In this document: in pieces, positions 12,353-22,901 of the stretch
Layout of the letters: each line of letters starts with the position of its first letter
Numbering within the stretch: position 1 is the first letter of the stretch
DNA from: Erodium maritimum
Lineage: Eukaryota > Streptophyta > Magnoliopsida > Geraniales > Geraniaceae
DNA length: 64,000 nt
Assembly: GCA_963921825.1 (NCBI GenBank)
Contig: OY997595.1
Location: forward strand, 12,765,228 to 12,829,227
Reading direction: 5' to 3'
Program-made: the position numbers and the translations under genes
The notes under the pieces: model-generated
Databases searched by the model: none
The model's input: only the letters and a program-made list of their open reading frames with translations
Told to the model about the DNA's origin: nothing

Positions 12353-13171
12353 AAAGAGAAGGAGAGGGAGAGAGAGAAGAAGAGCTGACTCAGGAGAGAG
12401 GTCTGAATCAGGCATCGTCGGCGCAGATCTCCGGCCACTTGCTGATCGTTCTGTTTCCGGCTAATTTTCTTGTGCTAATAGGTATGGTAGATCTACTGAA
12501 CTCTCTATTTCATGGTTTTGGTCAATTTTTTCAGCCATTCTGGGCTCGAATTGGTTAGTGGTGCAATTGATTTCCAGTCGTTGATATCTGTAGTATGGTT
12601 AATTGATCTATTACTAGGTTTTTCTCTGTTGTTGTTTGGGTTCGATCTTCGGTCAACTGTAGCTAATTTTAGGATGTGTGTGGTAGTCAACTCTAAGGAA
12701 GATGGGTAGAAACTAGAAACTAGATGATTTTGCTGTAACCTAACGTAATGTATGTGCAATTGATAAATTTCAACTTAATTCACCTCCATATAGCCTTAAT
12801 CAAATACAAGGGTAATAATTGGTATAAATGCTTTTGGCTTTGCCATAATTAGCATACCCTGACTTAGTGTGGGTTAATGTAGGACTTTGTGTGTCAGTGG
12901 CAGAAACAAAAATGCCTGTAGTGCCATATGGGAGTTCTTGGTTTTGTGTTACATTTGATAATTTTCTTGGAGTCATGATACCTGAAATGGGTGGTAATTG
13001 GTTGCTCTACCAACTTGTTGATTGGTTGTTGTTGAATTTCTCGTTCTATATGGGTCTGCCTTTAAAGAAAGCTCTTATATCGGTCTTTAACTCTCATGTG
13101 TAGAAGTTTTGTTGAGCTGATTCATTGTTGAAAATTTTGCGTTCAGAGAAGTTTCTTCCTTGGAAAGAACT
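12353..13171 (+). promoter_or_regulatory. 5' leader of the PTI1-like kinase gene with a GA repeat and a leader intron
   Basis: A purine run (GAGAGGGAGAGAGAGAAGAA type) spans about 12353-12382, followed by a leader exon. The donor AATAG/GTATGG at 12481 and the acceptor GCGTTCAG/AGAAG at 13146 define a likely 5'-UTR intron of about 665 bases. The coding start lies 26 bases after the acceptor. GA repeats in leaders are common in plant genes; the intron is inferred from splice signals only. Confidence 0.55.
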
Positions 13172-15118
13172 ATGAGCTGCTTCAGCTGTTGCCAAGAAGA
13201 TGACATGCATAAAACTTCTGACTATGCAGGCTCTTACATGGCGAAAAATTCAAATGGTAAGCTGCTGATGAAAACTGTCATCAAGATTGCTGTCTAAATA
13301 AATTTGTATGGTCTATGTTCATATTTCCTTTTACTCCAAACAATTGAGTTGAGTTTTATTTTGCAGGAAATGATGGAAAATATCATGCCTCAGAAAGTAC
13401 TCCTAATCGCGCCCAGGCTGTTAAGGTCCTGCCAATCGAAGTTCCTGCCTTTCCAGTCGATGAGCTAAAGGAAGTTACTGATAACTTTGGGACAAATTCT
13501 CTGATTGGAGAGGGCTCATATGGAAGAGTATACTACGGAGTTCTTAAAAATGAACGACATGCTGCAATAAAGAAGTTAGATGCCAGCAAACAACCAGATG
13601 AGGAGTTTTTGGCCCAGGTTTAGAATACAATTAATTCTGCTAATCATGCTATCCATGTAATTGAATATGTCAAATGAATATGGATTTCATGCTAATTAGG
13701 TAATCTTATACATACAGGTTTCAATGGTATCAAGGTTGAAGCATGACAATTTTGTTGAATTGCTTGGCTATTGTATTGATGGAAGTTCCCGTGTTCTTGT
13801 CTATGAGTATGCATCCAATGGATCTCTCCATGATATTCTCCATGGTACGTAAGAATAGGCATTAACGGTTGTAGTTATCTATTTCTGGGCAACAAATATT
13901 GTTTTATTACTTATGGGTGATTTTGTCTTAATTATCATACTTATTCTCAATGAAGGGAGGAAAGGTGTGAAAGGAGCCCAACCTGGTCCTGTTCTAACAT
14001 GGGCACAACGAGTAAAAATTGCTGTCGGGGCAGCCAAAGGCCTGGAGTACTTGCATGAGAAGGCTAATCCTCACATCATTCATCGTGACATTAAATCCAG
14101 CAATGTGCTAATATTTGACGATGATGTTGCTAAGATTGCTGACTTCGATTTATCCAATCAAGCTCCTGATAACGCAGCACGTCTTCATTCAACTCGTGTT
14201 CTTGGGACATTTGGTTATCATGCTCCAGAGTAAGTACTTATAGATTGCTGAATTCCCATTCATATATAATCTTCCAAACTATCACAAAAAAACCTCCGAC
14301 TGTTAGTGAATGGCACTGATTAAGAGTGGCAAGGTTGCTACCTCAAGATTTTTCAGTCAAGATATTTGTTTCCGTTTGCACCATGGAACTCTTGTAGAGT
14401 AATCTGAAGAAGAAATATAACTCTTATAGTTGTAAATGTTCCAATTATTAAAAAAATTCCTTGTCCCCATGCAAACAAACTGAGCTTAAATTTAAATCAT
14501 TAGGTTTCCTTGAGCATAATTCTTGTTGTGAGAAGTGAACACATGCCTTTGCAATACTGTGCTTTGACATTTTGTTCTTGTTGTTGACAGATATGCAATG
14601 ACTGGACAGTTGAATGCTAAGAGTGATGTCTATAGCTTTGGTGTTGTCCTTCTCGAGCTTTTGACGGGGCGCAAACCTGTTGATCATACGCTACCACGTG
14701 GACAGCAAAGTCTGGTTACATGGGTATACATATAACTAATTCTATGTCTCTGCTTTAACCGTTTCATGCATGTGTATGTTCTATTTCTTGTACCTGATTT
14801 TTTTAAAAACTGGGCATATCTTAGGCAACACCAAAACTCAGTGAAGACAAGGTTAGGCAATGCGTTGATTCAAGACTAGGAGGAGAGTATCCTCCCAAGG
14901 CAGTTGCAAAGGTATGCATTGTGCTTAAAGGATTAACAAAGTAACATCACACTATTTGGGGGTAATTAATCAGGTTCTCTTGATTACAGATGGCTGCTGT
15001 TGCTGCCTTGTGTGTGCAATATGAAGCTGACTTCCGACCAAACATGAGCATTGTAGTCAAGGCCCTCCAGCCCCTCTTAAACGCCCGCCATGGACCCGCT
15101 GGCGAGACACCAAACTAG
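13172..15118 (+). CDS. PTI1-like receptor-like cytoplasmic kinase
   Basis: Ser/Thr kinase of the RLCK VIII (Pti1) family, acting at the plasma membrane in defence and oxidative-stress signalling. Seven coding exons (13172-13256, 13367-13617, 13718-13844, 13956-14229, 14591-14723, 14825-14911, 14990-15118) join in frame to 361 residues, the usual size. The N-terminus [11 protein letters not shown] has Cys3, Cys6 and Cys7 for probable palmitoylation. Kinase motifs: Gly-rich loop [11 protein letters not shown], Lys in [15 protein letters not shown] catalytic loop, [20 protein letters not shown] activation segment and [17 protein letters not shown]. The Mg-binding motif reads DFD ([12 protein letters not shown]) instead of DFG, a variant I recall in several Pti1-like kinases, so it need not mean inactivity. 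No break in the model. Confidence 0.95.
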
Positions 15119-15566
15119 TCGAATCGTGCTCGTTCTGCTTGTGGCGCCAGTATAGTAGTACGTTGTCATTGTATGGAAAAGGTTTTGTACAATTCATTGT
15201 TTACTGTGTAGTTGGTTTGTTCATAACTTTTGAGGACTGAGGATTCTTTTCCTTCCCTTCCTGTAGTGTGTTCTCAGATATTTATTTACAGAAATGCCAT
15301 TCTATTTTTTAAATATATTTTTGCATTTATTCCTGGTATGCCCCCATTTGGAATTTCAAATTTGAATTTCGTTGGGAATAAGCTATGAACCAAGGGGCAA
15401 AACAGATATTATGTTGTGATTAAAACTGATTTGTTTTTTTTTTCTGAAAATAAAGTACAAATATTTATATTGAGGGAAAGGCCAAAAGAGTAGAGAGACC
15501 ATCCGTCGTTATCGAACTGGTGCGATCGAGCGGCTGGAGGTAAAAAGAAGCGAAGCATCGAGCGCC
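15119..15566 (+). other. 3' region of the kinase gene and short promoter of the NYN gene
   Basis: Only about 450 bases separate the kinase stop from the next start codon, and the two genes are in the same orientation. Nothing beyond AT-rich transcript-end sequence is recognised. Confidence 0.5.
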
Positions 15567-17832
15567 ATGGCTGGAGATGAGAGCGGCGGCGGCGGCGGAG
15601 GCGGAAGTTCATCTGCGGCGGCGGAAGCTCAGTACGTCGGAGCGAAGACTTCGGTCTGGTGGGACATAGAGAACTGTTGTGTGCCCAAGGGATGCGACGT
15701 GAACGCAATCGCGCAGAACATCAGTTCCGCTTTGATGAAGCTGAACTACTCCGGCCCCATCTCCATATCTGCCTACGGCGATACCAATCGACTCCCCGCC
15801 GCCGTCCAGCACGCCCTCTCCAGCACCGGCATCTCCCTCAATCACGTCCCCGCCGGTCTGTTTTTTTCCTCTCCTCTTCTTCATACCATTGTGCTCTGCT
15901 TCTGCATCAGTCTGTGTCGATAGGTTCTCTTGTTCCTGCTCACATTGACCTTGATTTGCTCCTACTAGGGTTTGGTATTATCTAGTGTATCAGTATTTAT
16001 ATCGCTAACTGCCATCTCTTTCTGTCTGTGTCAAGCTCTTTTGTTTCGATTCTGCATATTGTAGGATCTGATAATGGTAATAGATGAACTTGGTCAAGTT
16101 AAACATAGACAAATTTGTCTTCAACTTGAATGAGATAATGCCAAGAGCAGCTACTAGATGAGGCAAATTTACAATCACATTGGGTGATTCCAGTGTCAGC
16201 CACATCTTGTTCTTATGGGTATTACATTCCTTTTTGTGTTCATGTCTTGTCTTAGCAACTTGAGATCACAAGTTCCTCACTGGTTGGTTGGCATAATCAC
16301 TAGCTGTTGCTTGGCTTCATATGGCATCATTTCCTAGCTAACATTTAGACAAAACAAGTTTAAACATGAATGTTTGGTTCTCATACCAGGTGTGAAAGAT
16401 GCCAGTGACAAGAAAATATTGGTGGACATGCTGTTCTGGGCAGTTGATAACCCAGCCCCTGCAAATTATCTGCTCATCTCCGGTGACAGGGATTTTGCTA
16501 ACGCTCTCCATCAATTGCGTATGAGAAGATATAATATTCTGTTGGCTCAACCCCAGAAGGCATCTGCACCCCTTGTTTCTGCAGCAAAGAGTGTGTGGCT
16601 TTGGACAAGTCTTTCAGCAGGAGGATCACCCCTTAATACTGGTGAACCATCACATCTCTCTAGTTCTGCTAATTTGGACTCTAATTTCTCCAAAATTTCT
16701 CTTTCTGAACCCACACATAGAAGTCAGCCTGGAAATCAGGCCTCTTCTGTTAGTGGAAGGGCTGCTGATAGCATAACAAGAACCTCGAGTGCACCTCTCC
16801 CGATTCATGATGGTAATGCTCAAGTAAAGCAGTTCAAGAAAGCCCCACATGAATTCTTTGGCTCTAAAGAATCTCAACCTGTTGACTCTGGGAGTAGATG
16901 TGCTCCCAGTTTCTTTCCAGGTGACCCTCGCAACTTAGGGAGTAATGGCAATAGTTCTGTAGGTCATCCCCCGAATCACTATCCTCATACTATGAGACCA
17001 CACTTTCAAATGCATCCTACTTTTGCACCTCATAATTTCCCATGGAATCCTCACAACCATGTACCAATGCCTCCCAACTCTATGGCCGGATATCCAAACT
17101 ATGCCCAACATCCTCCAAATTTTGCTCAGCAGCCAGGAGGGCAGACTTTTCACCATGATACTTCATATGGAAGGTATCTCCCTGGTAACAATGTGCCTGG
17201 TAATGGAAGCTGGGGAGCACAAGGAGGTCAGCCGCCTTCTGAAAGTGTTCAAGACCTTATAGGAGTGATCTTATTTTCCCTGAACCAGTTAAAAAGTGAA
17301 AAATTGATGCCAACTGAAGCAAACTTAACTGATTGCATCAGAAATGGAGATCCTTTATACCGCAATACTGATGTGAGGAAAGCTTTGCATTGTGCAATGG
17401 AACATGGTGCGCTAGTAAAGCAGAACTTAGGTGCACTGGAGTTTTACGTTGGTAGAAATGATCGTCTGTGGAAGTGTGTGAACCCTATTGATGGTGATCC
17501 TAATCAGTACCAAAAAACCATGTGGAATGGAATACGGAATTTTATTGCTTCTCCGCCAGGTCAATCAGCATTGATGGCTTCGCAAAGCAGGTATTTGTTT
17601 TATGACTCCGACTGCTGTAATCAAGTGTTCCTCTCAGCTCATATGGATTTATATTCAAATTCTGTTGTACAGGTATGAAGCAGCTTTAGTGCTAAAGGGA
17701 GCGTGTCTATCGGAGCTTGCTTTGGGTGATGTACTCCAGATATTAAGTATGATATGTACCACGAAGAAGTGGATTATGATTAATCCTCAGACTGGATGGC
17801 AACCAATTAAGATTACCCTAAAGGTGACATAG
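15567..17832 (+). CDS. NYN-domain putative endoribonuclease with LOTUS/OST-HTH domain (MARF1/limkain-b1-like)
   Basis: Likely RNA-cleaving or RNA-binding protein. Exons 15567-15855, 16390-17590 and 17673-17832 give 549 residues. After a Gly/Ser/Ala-rich start ([11 protein letters not shown]) the PIN-like NYN domain follows, with acidic residues Asp33 (VWWDIENC), Asp109 (ILVDMLFW) and Asp129/Asp131 ([10 protein letters not shown]) in the positions expected of the metal site. A long Ser/Pro/Asn/His-rich linker leads to a LOTUS/OST-HTH-like domain at about 381-465 ([17 protein letters not shown] ... [14 protein letters not shown]). A second similar winged fold may lie at the C-terminus ([19 protein letters not shown]). 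Plant members of this pairing are largely uncharacterised; RNA processing or silencing roles are inferred from animal MARF1. If exon 2 were not spliced at 17590 a short alternative end (stop at 17678) would result. Confidence 0.88.
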
Positions 17833-18540
17833 GTTCTGGAAGCAGTGCTTGATATACACAAGATCAGGTATCAGGAAATATGATATAGCCATGGTTATAG
17901 CACAAAATATTTTTGTACTTCATTGGATTCGGGAGTGAAGAGTGATGAACTCTGTTGGAACGTACGATTAAAGATAATATGAATGGAAAATTATGAACTA
18001 GGTAGGGGTAAGAACGTTCAGGTTTTGCTTCTCTCCTTTGTAATGGGTGTCCAAAGGGAGAAGAAAGCATTTTGGGAAAAGTAATCTTTTGTTTTGGTAG
18101 AAGCTTTTTTCTACACCACGGGCCAACCCCAATCCATGTGTCTCTTGGATTTTTACTTTGTTGGCATTTTTTCCCTTATACATGTTGCCTTGAACTGCTA
18201 ACGAAGCATCAAGGCCTTCTATATGCAGCTCTGTGGCATGATTATGTGAAGCTCGCATGTTATATGTATGGCTCCGTAAGAAGGTTGGGCTTGAATTGTT
18301 CAAAACATTAGATATATCTTTTACTAGGTAAGTACGTTTGAAGTTTTCTGAATCACGTGGTCGTAAATACTTGCTAATATACATAATATCACTATTCTGA
18401 AGCTTGATATGTCTTATATTTATGAAAATGTTTTAGATTTGCACACAGTTTCGGATTGATTATATTGCACACTTTGTCTAATGTTACAATTGTTGAAAAC
18501 ACGGCATCGGAAGGACGAGATAAATCCTGGAGACCAATTG
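17833..18540. other. 3' flank of the NYN gene
   Basis: Transcript-end sequence and spacer. A 128-codon minus-strand frame (18384-17998) shows no recognisable family and is judged chance. The stretch ends at the target duplication of the Mutator-like element. Confidence 0.45.
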
Positions 18541-19096
18541 TTTATTTTAGGGTTATTATCATCCGAGTACCCTAAAAATACTTGGTTTTCATCCGAGTAC
18601 CCTAAAAATACTTTATGACGTATAAGTACCCAAACGAAACATTATTTTCAAATCAGTACCCGCCGTTAGTTTTCCATCCATTTTGGATGGAAAATGGTCA
18701 TGTGCCTGGCACATAACCCCAATTTTTTAAAAAATACCCAAAGTAACCCTTCTTTCTCTTCAACCCCCAATTTTGTAATAAAATAACAATAAAAATAAAA
18801 AATAAAAAACCATCTCTCATCCTCTCATCTCTCTCATCCGATTACCCTAATCTACTCATCTCTCATCCTCTCTTCTCTCTCATTTCTTCTCCGCAACAAC
18901 CCTTTCTCCTTGATTCCATACCAATACACACACCCATGAATCTCTACACCCATGGCCAAGCTTTGAAGCTCAAATTTTTTATATCCTTAACCCTCAAAAT
19001 TTCAGCCCTAATTTCATTTCATCTCTCTATCTTCGTCTCATGATGGATCTCCACCCAAAATTTCAGACCCAGATTTTCCCAAAATTTCGTCTCACT

Positions 19097-19295
19097 CGAA
19101 GCAGATTTGAAGAAGAACTCGAAGCAGATTTGAAGAACAATGATGATGATGATGAACTCGAAGCAGAACTCGAAGCAAATCTGAACTCGAAGCAGAATTC
19201 GAAACAGGGTTGTGGAGATGAAGAAGAACAGTGATGATGATGAACTCGAAGCAGATTTGAAGCATATTTTGAAGCAGATTTGAAGAAATTTTTGG
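19097..19295 (+). repeat. GAAGCAGATTTGAAGAA-type degenerate short repeat inside the Mutator-like element
   Basis: The phrase GAAGCAGATTTGAAG and variants such as GAACTCGAAGCAGAACTCG recur many times over about 200 bases. This creates repetitive frames (Glu/Leu/Asn/Asp-rich on the plus strand, Ser/Phe-rich on the minus strand) that are not real genes. Confidence 0.7.
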
Positions 19296-19369
19296 GATTT
19301 GATGAACTCTGAAGAGGAATCGATTACGTTTTTTGGTAGCAAAATGAAGAAACAAAATAATATATAAAA

Positions 19370-19870
19370 AAAAACAAATTTAATAAGACACTAATTCAAT
19401 AAAAAAAAAGTTAAAAATTGTAATTAAAAAATAATAAGTGAAAAAAATATTACTTTTAAAAATAAAAATAAAAATTAAGAAATAAATAAAAATAAACATT
19501 AAAACTCATTTTTATAAAATAAAAACTGATTTTGTAAAAATAAAAGCTGATTTTTATTAAAAAAACTGATTTTAAAATTAAAAAAACTGCTTTTTTAAAT
19601 AATAATTGATTTTTATAAAATAAAACTGATTTTTTTAAAATACAAAATTGATTTTAAAAAAGAAAAGAATTATAAAAGAAAAAAACTGATTTTTTAAAAA
19701 TAAAAACTGATTTTTTGAAAATAAAAACTGTTTTATAAAAATAAAACTAATTTTTTGAAAATAAAACTGATTTTTTAAAATAAAAATCAATTTTATAAAA
19801 ATAAATTTAATTTTCAGAAATCAATTATTATTTTATAATTTTTTATATAAAATAAATAAATTAGTAAAAA
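19370..19870. repeat. Low-complexity array of AAAAACTGATTTTT-like units
   Basis: More than a dozen units of the form (T)AAAA(C)TGATTTTT(A)AAA follow each other with irregular spacing, especially at 19500-19800. Each unit is nearly self-complementary, so either strand could fold on itself. The array forms most of the right interior of the element. Confidence 0.7.
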
Positions 19871-20135
19871 GAAAATTTGAAATTCAATGGTATGGTTTTG
19901 AAAATTTGAGAGTTGGGGAGGGGTATTTTGGACTTTTCAACGTTTTTGATGGAAAAATGGATGGAAATTAGACAGAAACTAACGACGGGTACTAATTTGA
20001 AAACAATGTTTCGTTTGGGTACTTATCTGTCACAAAGTATTTTTAGGGTACTCGAATGAAAACCAAGTATTTTTAGGGTACTCGGATGATAATAACCCTT
20101 TATTCTATTTTGGGCTCATAGATGATGTATGACAG

Positions 20136-22254
20136 TTTTTTTTTGATCAAAATGGATATATTATAAATGTTTAACGGATGGGTCCATATTTGTCACCATC
20201 TGAGTACTGAATCAACTTACAACGGAAAGACGAGACAAAAACTGAAAAAACAGAAAAGTACTGAACAGGAAAATAAAGTTGTTCTTGATTTCTAGGTGCC
20301 CTCTGACTCTCTTGCCTCATCCTCCCTCTCGAGGCGTTTCCTCCCCAGTAGTGTTAGTACTGGGTTTCTAGGTGCCAATTCCTCTCTTTCATCGTCCTGA
20401 ATCACAGGAGGCTGATCTCTCTCCAAGCAATTAGCTCCCCTCACTCGGCCTTCCTTGCCTTGAGCCTTCGGCCCCTGGTTTCCAATTGGTCTAGAAGGTT
20501 CTGCTACCTTGCTCCCCATGTAGTTCCAATTCGTTCCCAGAATCGGCTTCCCATGCTTTGCTTTTTCCAGAGCTGACCAAGGATCAGTCGGGGATCTCAG
20601 CGACGACCCCTTTTGACCACCCTCTACCGGACAAGCCGGGAAGAGGTGACCCGCGCAGCTGCAGCCAAAACAGTAGTCCAAGAGGTTTTCATATGTCACA
20701 TCTAGCAAAGTGCGTACCGGAGAGTCCGGGAGACGGAACCACAACTGACTTTGAAGATGAACTCGCATGTCCACACGAATTCTGATACGCATGTAGTCCC
20801 CCCAGCATTGTCCTTCCTTGTCCACATCCACTGCCTGATAGATCCCTAGAGCTGACCCCACCCTGAACCTCACTGCCTTGTTCCAGGCTCCCACCGGGAG
20901 ATTTGATACTCTCGCCCAGACAGAGAAATGAGTAAAAAGGATATTCGCCGGACGCATGTGCGCCCTTAGGTCCGCAAAGAGGACAATAGAATCCCAGAAC
21001 GCCCAGGACTCCCCTTGTAGCACCTTTTCCCTTTCATTAGCGTTCCAAAAGAAGAACGCTACGATGCCCTCCTCCAACGGTCTAGCCTCCACATTTATTC
21101 CCCAAAGATCCTCCATTCTAGCCACTAAAGATCTCCAATAAAATTTGCGGGACGATGACCTCCTTGATGCACATTGATCCCATTTGCCTGTCCAGCGCCC
21201 CCATGAGTTCCACATTATTAAGGTCCGGTATATCTTGTAGGTCCAGTCGCCCAGCTGGGCCTTTGGGCTCGCGTTCCGGTGATCCTGGGCCAGCCCAGGC
21301 CGACCTACCCGAAAACTGTATCCGAACCGACCCAATTGGCCCACCCGCGTCCGGCCCCACGACCCGTTGATTTATGGTCCGGTATGGAACCCGCCCCGGA
21401 CCAGCCGAACCACCTGGTCCCCGACCCATGACCCGCTGCTCCATGCCCCGACCTCGCCCCGGGCCCGTATCCTGCCCCGCAGCCTAGCCCGTCCGTCTCG
21501 CAACCCACTCCCAACCCGTCTCACCCCGGCCCGCCTTCTGCGCGTCAGCCATTAGCCCAGGCCCATACCCGAGGCCCGTAGAGGAGGAGACGGAACCCTA
21601 GACATGGGTTCCTTCCCCGGTGGCCTCGTCCACGACAGTGCTGCCGTCCCCTCCTGCGATTCCGACGCCGACGAGATCACTACAACATCCCCATCTGCAT
21701 CCATGACTGGCACACTCCCCTTTTTCGGTTCGCCACCCCTACCTCCGGTACCGTGTTCCATACGAAAGTCGGACCTGTTGGCACTGTTGCTTTCCGCAGA
21801 CGTCTCACCCGGGGACGAGGACCCCGAGTCGACGTAGTCCGCACCAAACTCCTGCGAGAGATCGGGATGGTGGCCTGCCCACCACCCTCGCCGTCACCCC
21901 CCGACCTCCTTTGGCGAGACCCCGGTCGTGCCGATTCTCCCGTCGTTGCCGAGAACGTTATTATGCCGTCCTCTTTCTCGGTCTCCGTCACCCGCGGCGA
22001 CAAAGATCCCAGAGAGAGATCCGACGACAGCACCTCCTGCGATCGCGGCGTCTCGTTTTCCTCCGCGTCTTCGCTGCATCCACCGTATCTGGCTCCATAC
22101 TCGGCTTATGTAGCCATTCTGAAGCATCACAGGACTCACTGGAAAGCTTGGCTGCTGAAGTCGTTATAGGTTCCGAGAGAGAATTCGCAAAAACCACTAA
22201 ATCTTAGGGAAGAGAAGCGGTTGTGCAGATCATCGACCTAATAACCAAGTTTTT
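20136..22254 (-). mobile_element. LINE-like retroposon with a DUF4283/zinc-knuckle ORF and no reverse transcriptase
   Basis: On the minus strand the element ends in an A-run (T-run at 20136-20144). It is bounded by a near-duplication, TGATGTATGACAG (20123-20135) and TGATGTGTGACAG (22254-22266), 12 of 13 bases equal, as expected of target-primed insertion. The interior carries an ORF1-type protein but nothing resembling an endonuclease or reverse transcriptase. It therefore looks like an ORF1-only derivative of an L1-type element. It begins only about 16 bases beyond the target duplication of the neighbouring Mutator-like element. Confidence 0.7.
20292..21444 (-). pseudogene. LINE ORF1-like protein: DUF4283 plus CCHC zinc knuckle, frameshifted
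   Basis: DUF4283 proteins are nucleic-acid-binding ORF1-type products of plant non-LTR elements. The frame ending at 20292 contains FYWRSLVARMEDLWGINV, VAFFFWNANEREKVLQGESW and VWARVSNLPVGAWNKAVRF (DUF4283 pattern), then a knuckle of spacing CX2CX4HX4C at CFGCSCAGHLFPAC, and a basic tail. The upstream part (PDLNNVELMGALDRQMG) is in a different phase, with a shift near 21150, so the gene is broken. The 5' portion (21450-22200) is GC-rich and Pro/Arg-rich in translation, with short frames only. No ORF2 follows. Confidence 0.7.
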
Positions 22255-22266
22255 GATGTGTGACAG

Positions 22267-22901
22267 TTCATATACGTTTATAGATGAGAGAAATTAGTTC
22301 GTTCGACTTTCTAATGTGGTCTCTCAACATGTGACTAGAGTTATTAACATGTGATCACGAGACATTACAAATAGAAAAACAAGTGTATATTTTGAAGAGT
22401 GTCATCACATCTTAGAAAACAAGTCCAAGTAAGTTGAACTTTAATTTTTAGATGCTCAAAGAGAGCCGCGACTACAAAAATAGCCATTATCCTAAATAAA
22501 ACGAAGGTCATCATGTTTCGCTAGGAAATTCTCTTGAAGGGGGCATTGAAAGAGGAGTGGAGCACAAAAGAAGCTAATTTCCAATCATGGATACAACTCA
22601 AATAACGCGAAGAAAATCCTTAAAACAAGGTCAACCCTACCGTACAAGAGGACATCGGAAAGCAAAAGTCAACCCTAATTTAGGAGCCACTAGAGCTCAT
22701 ATATATATCATCACACCATACCTTTCTTCACATACAAACACCCTCTCAATCACTTCCTTACCACCCTAAAAAAAACCTAGTAAATAAATAAACACTCCGA
22801 TCTCTTTCCCTCCACCAAAAACCGAGCCACCTCATACACATAGGGGATCGGAGAAGGAGATATACCCGTAGAAGAAGAAAAAAACAATAAATTTTGTAAA
22901 A
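22267..22901 (+). promoter_or_regulatory. Upstream region of the pectin methylesterase gene
   Basis: A TATA-like CATATATATATC at about 22697-22708 lies about 200 bases before the start codon, followed by a pyrimidine- and A-rich leader. No other element is recognised in this stretch. Confidence 0.5.

Larger units (their letters stand above)
18550..20098. mobile_element. Non-autonomous Mutator-like element with long terminal inverted repeats
   Basis: The left end GGGTTATTATCATCCGAG is the exact reverse complement of the right end CTCGGATGATAATAACCC. Homology continues for well over 100 bases in each arm, through the doubled ACCCTAAAAATACT motif to GTACCC and the CCATCCATTTT block. The flanks carry a 9-bp near-duplication: TTTATTTTA at 18541-18549 and TTTATTCTA at 20099-20107. 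Nine-base target duplications and G..C termini are Mutator superfamily traits. The interior holds low-complexity sequence and no transposase. Confidence 0.85.

Noticed and set aside
17998-18384. 128-codon minus-strand ORF after the NYN gene
   Set aside because: No family signature, no promoter or splice context, and it lies over the likely 3' end of the plus-strand gene.
19019-19355. Ser/Phe/His-rich frames and an acidic Glu/Asp/Asn frame
   Set aside because: They come from the GAAGCAGATTTGAAG repeat array inside the Mutator-like element; repetitive sequence without stops, not genes.
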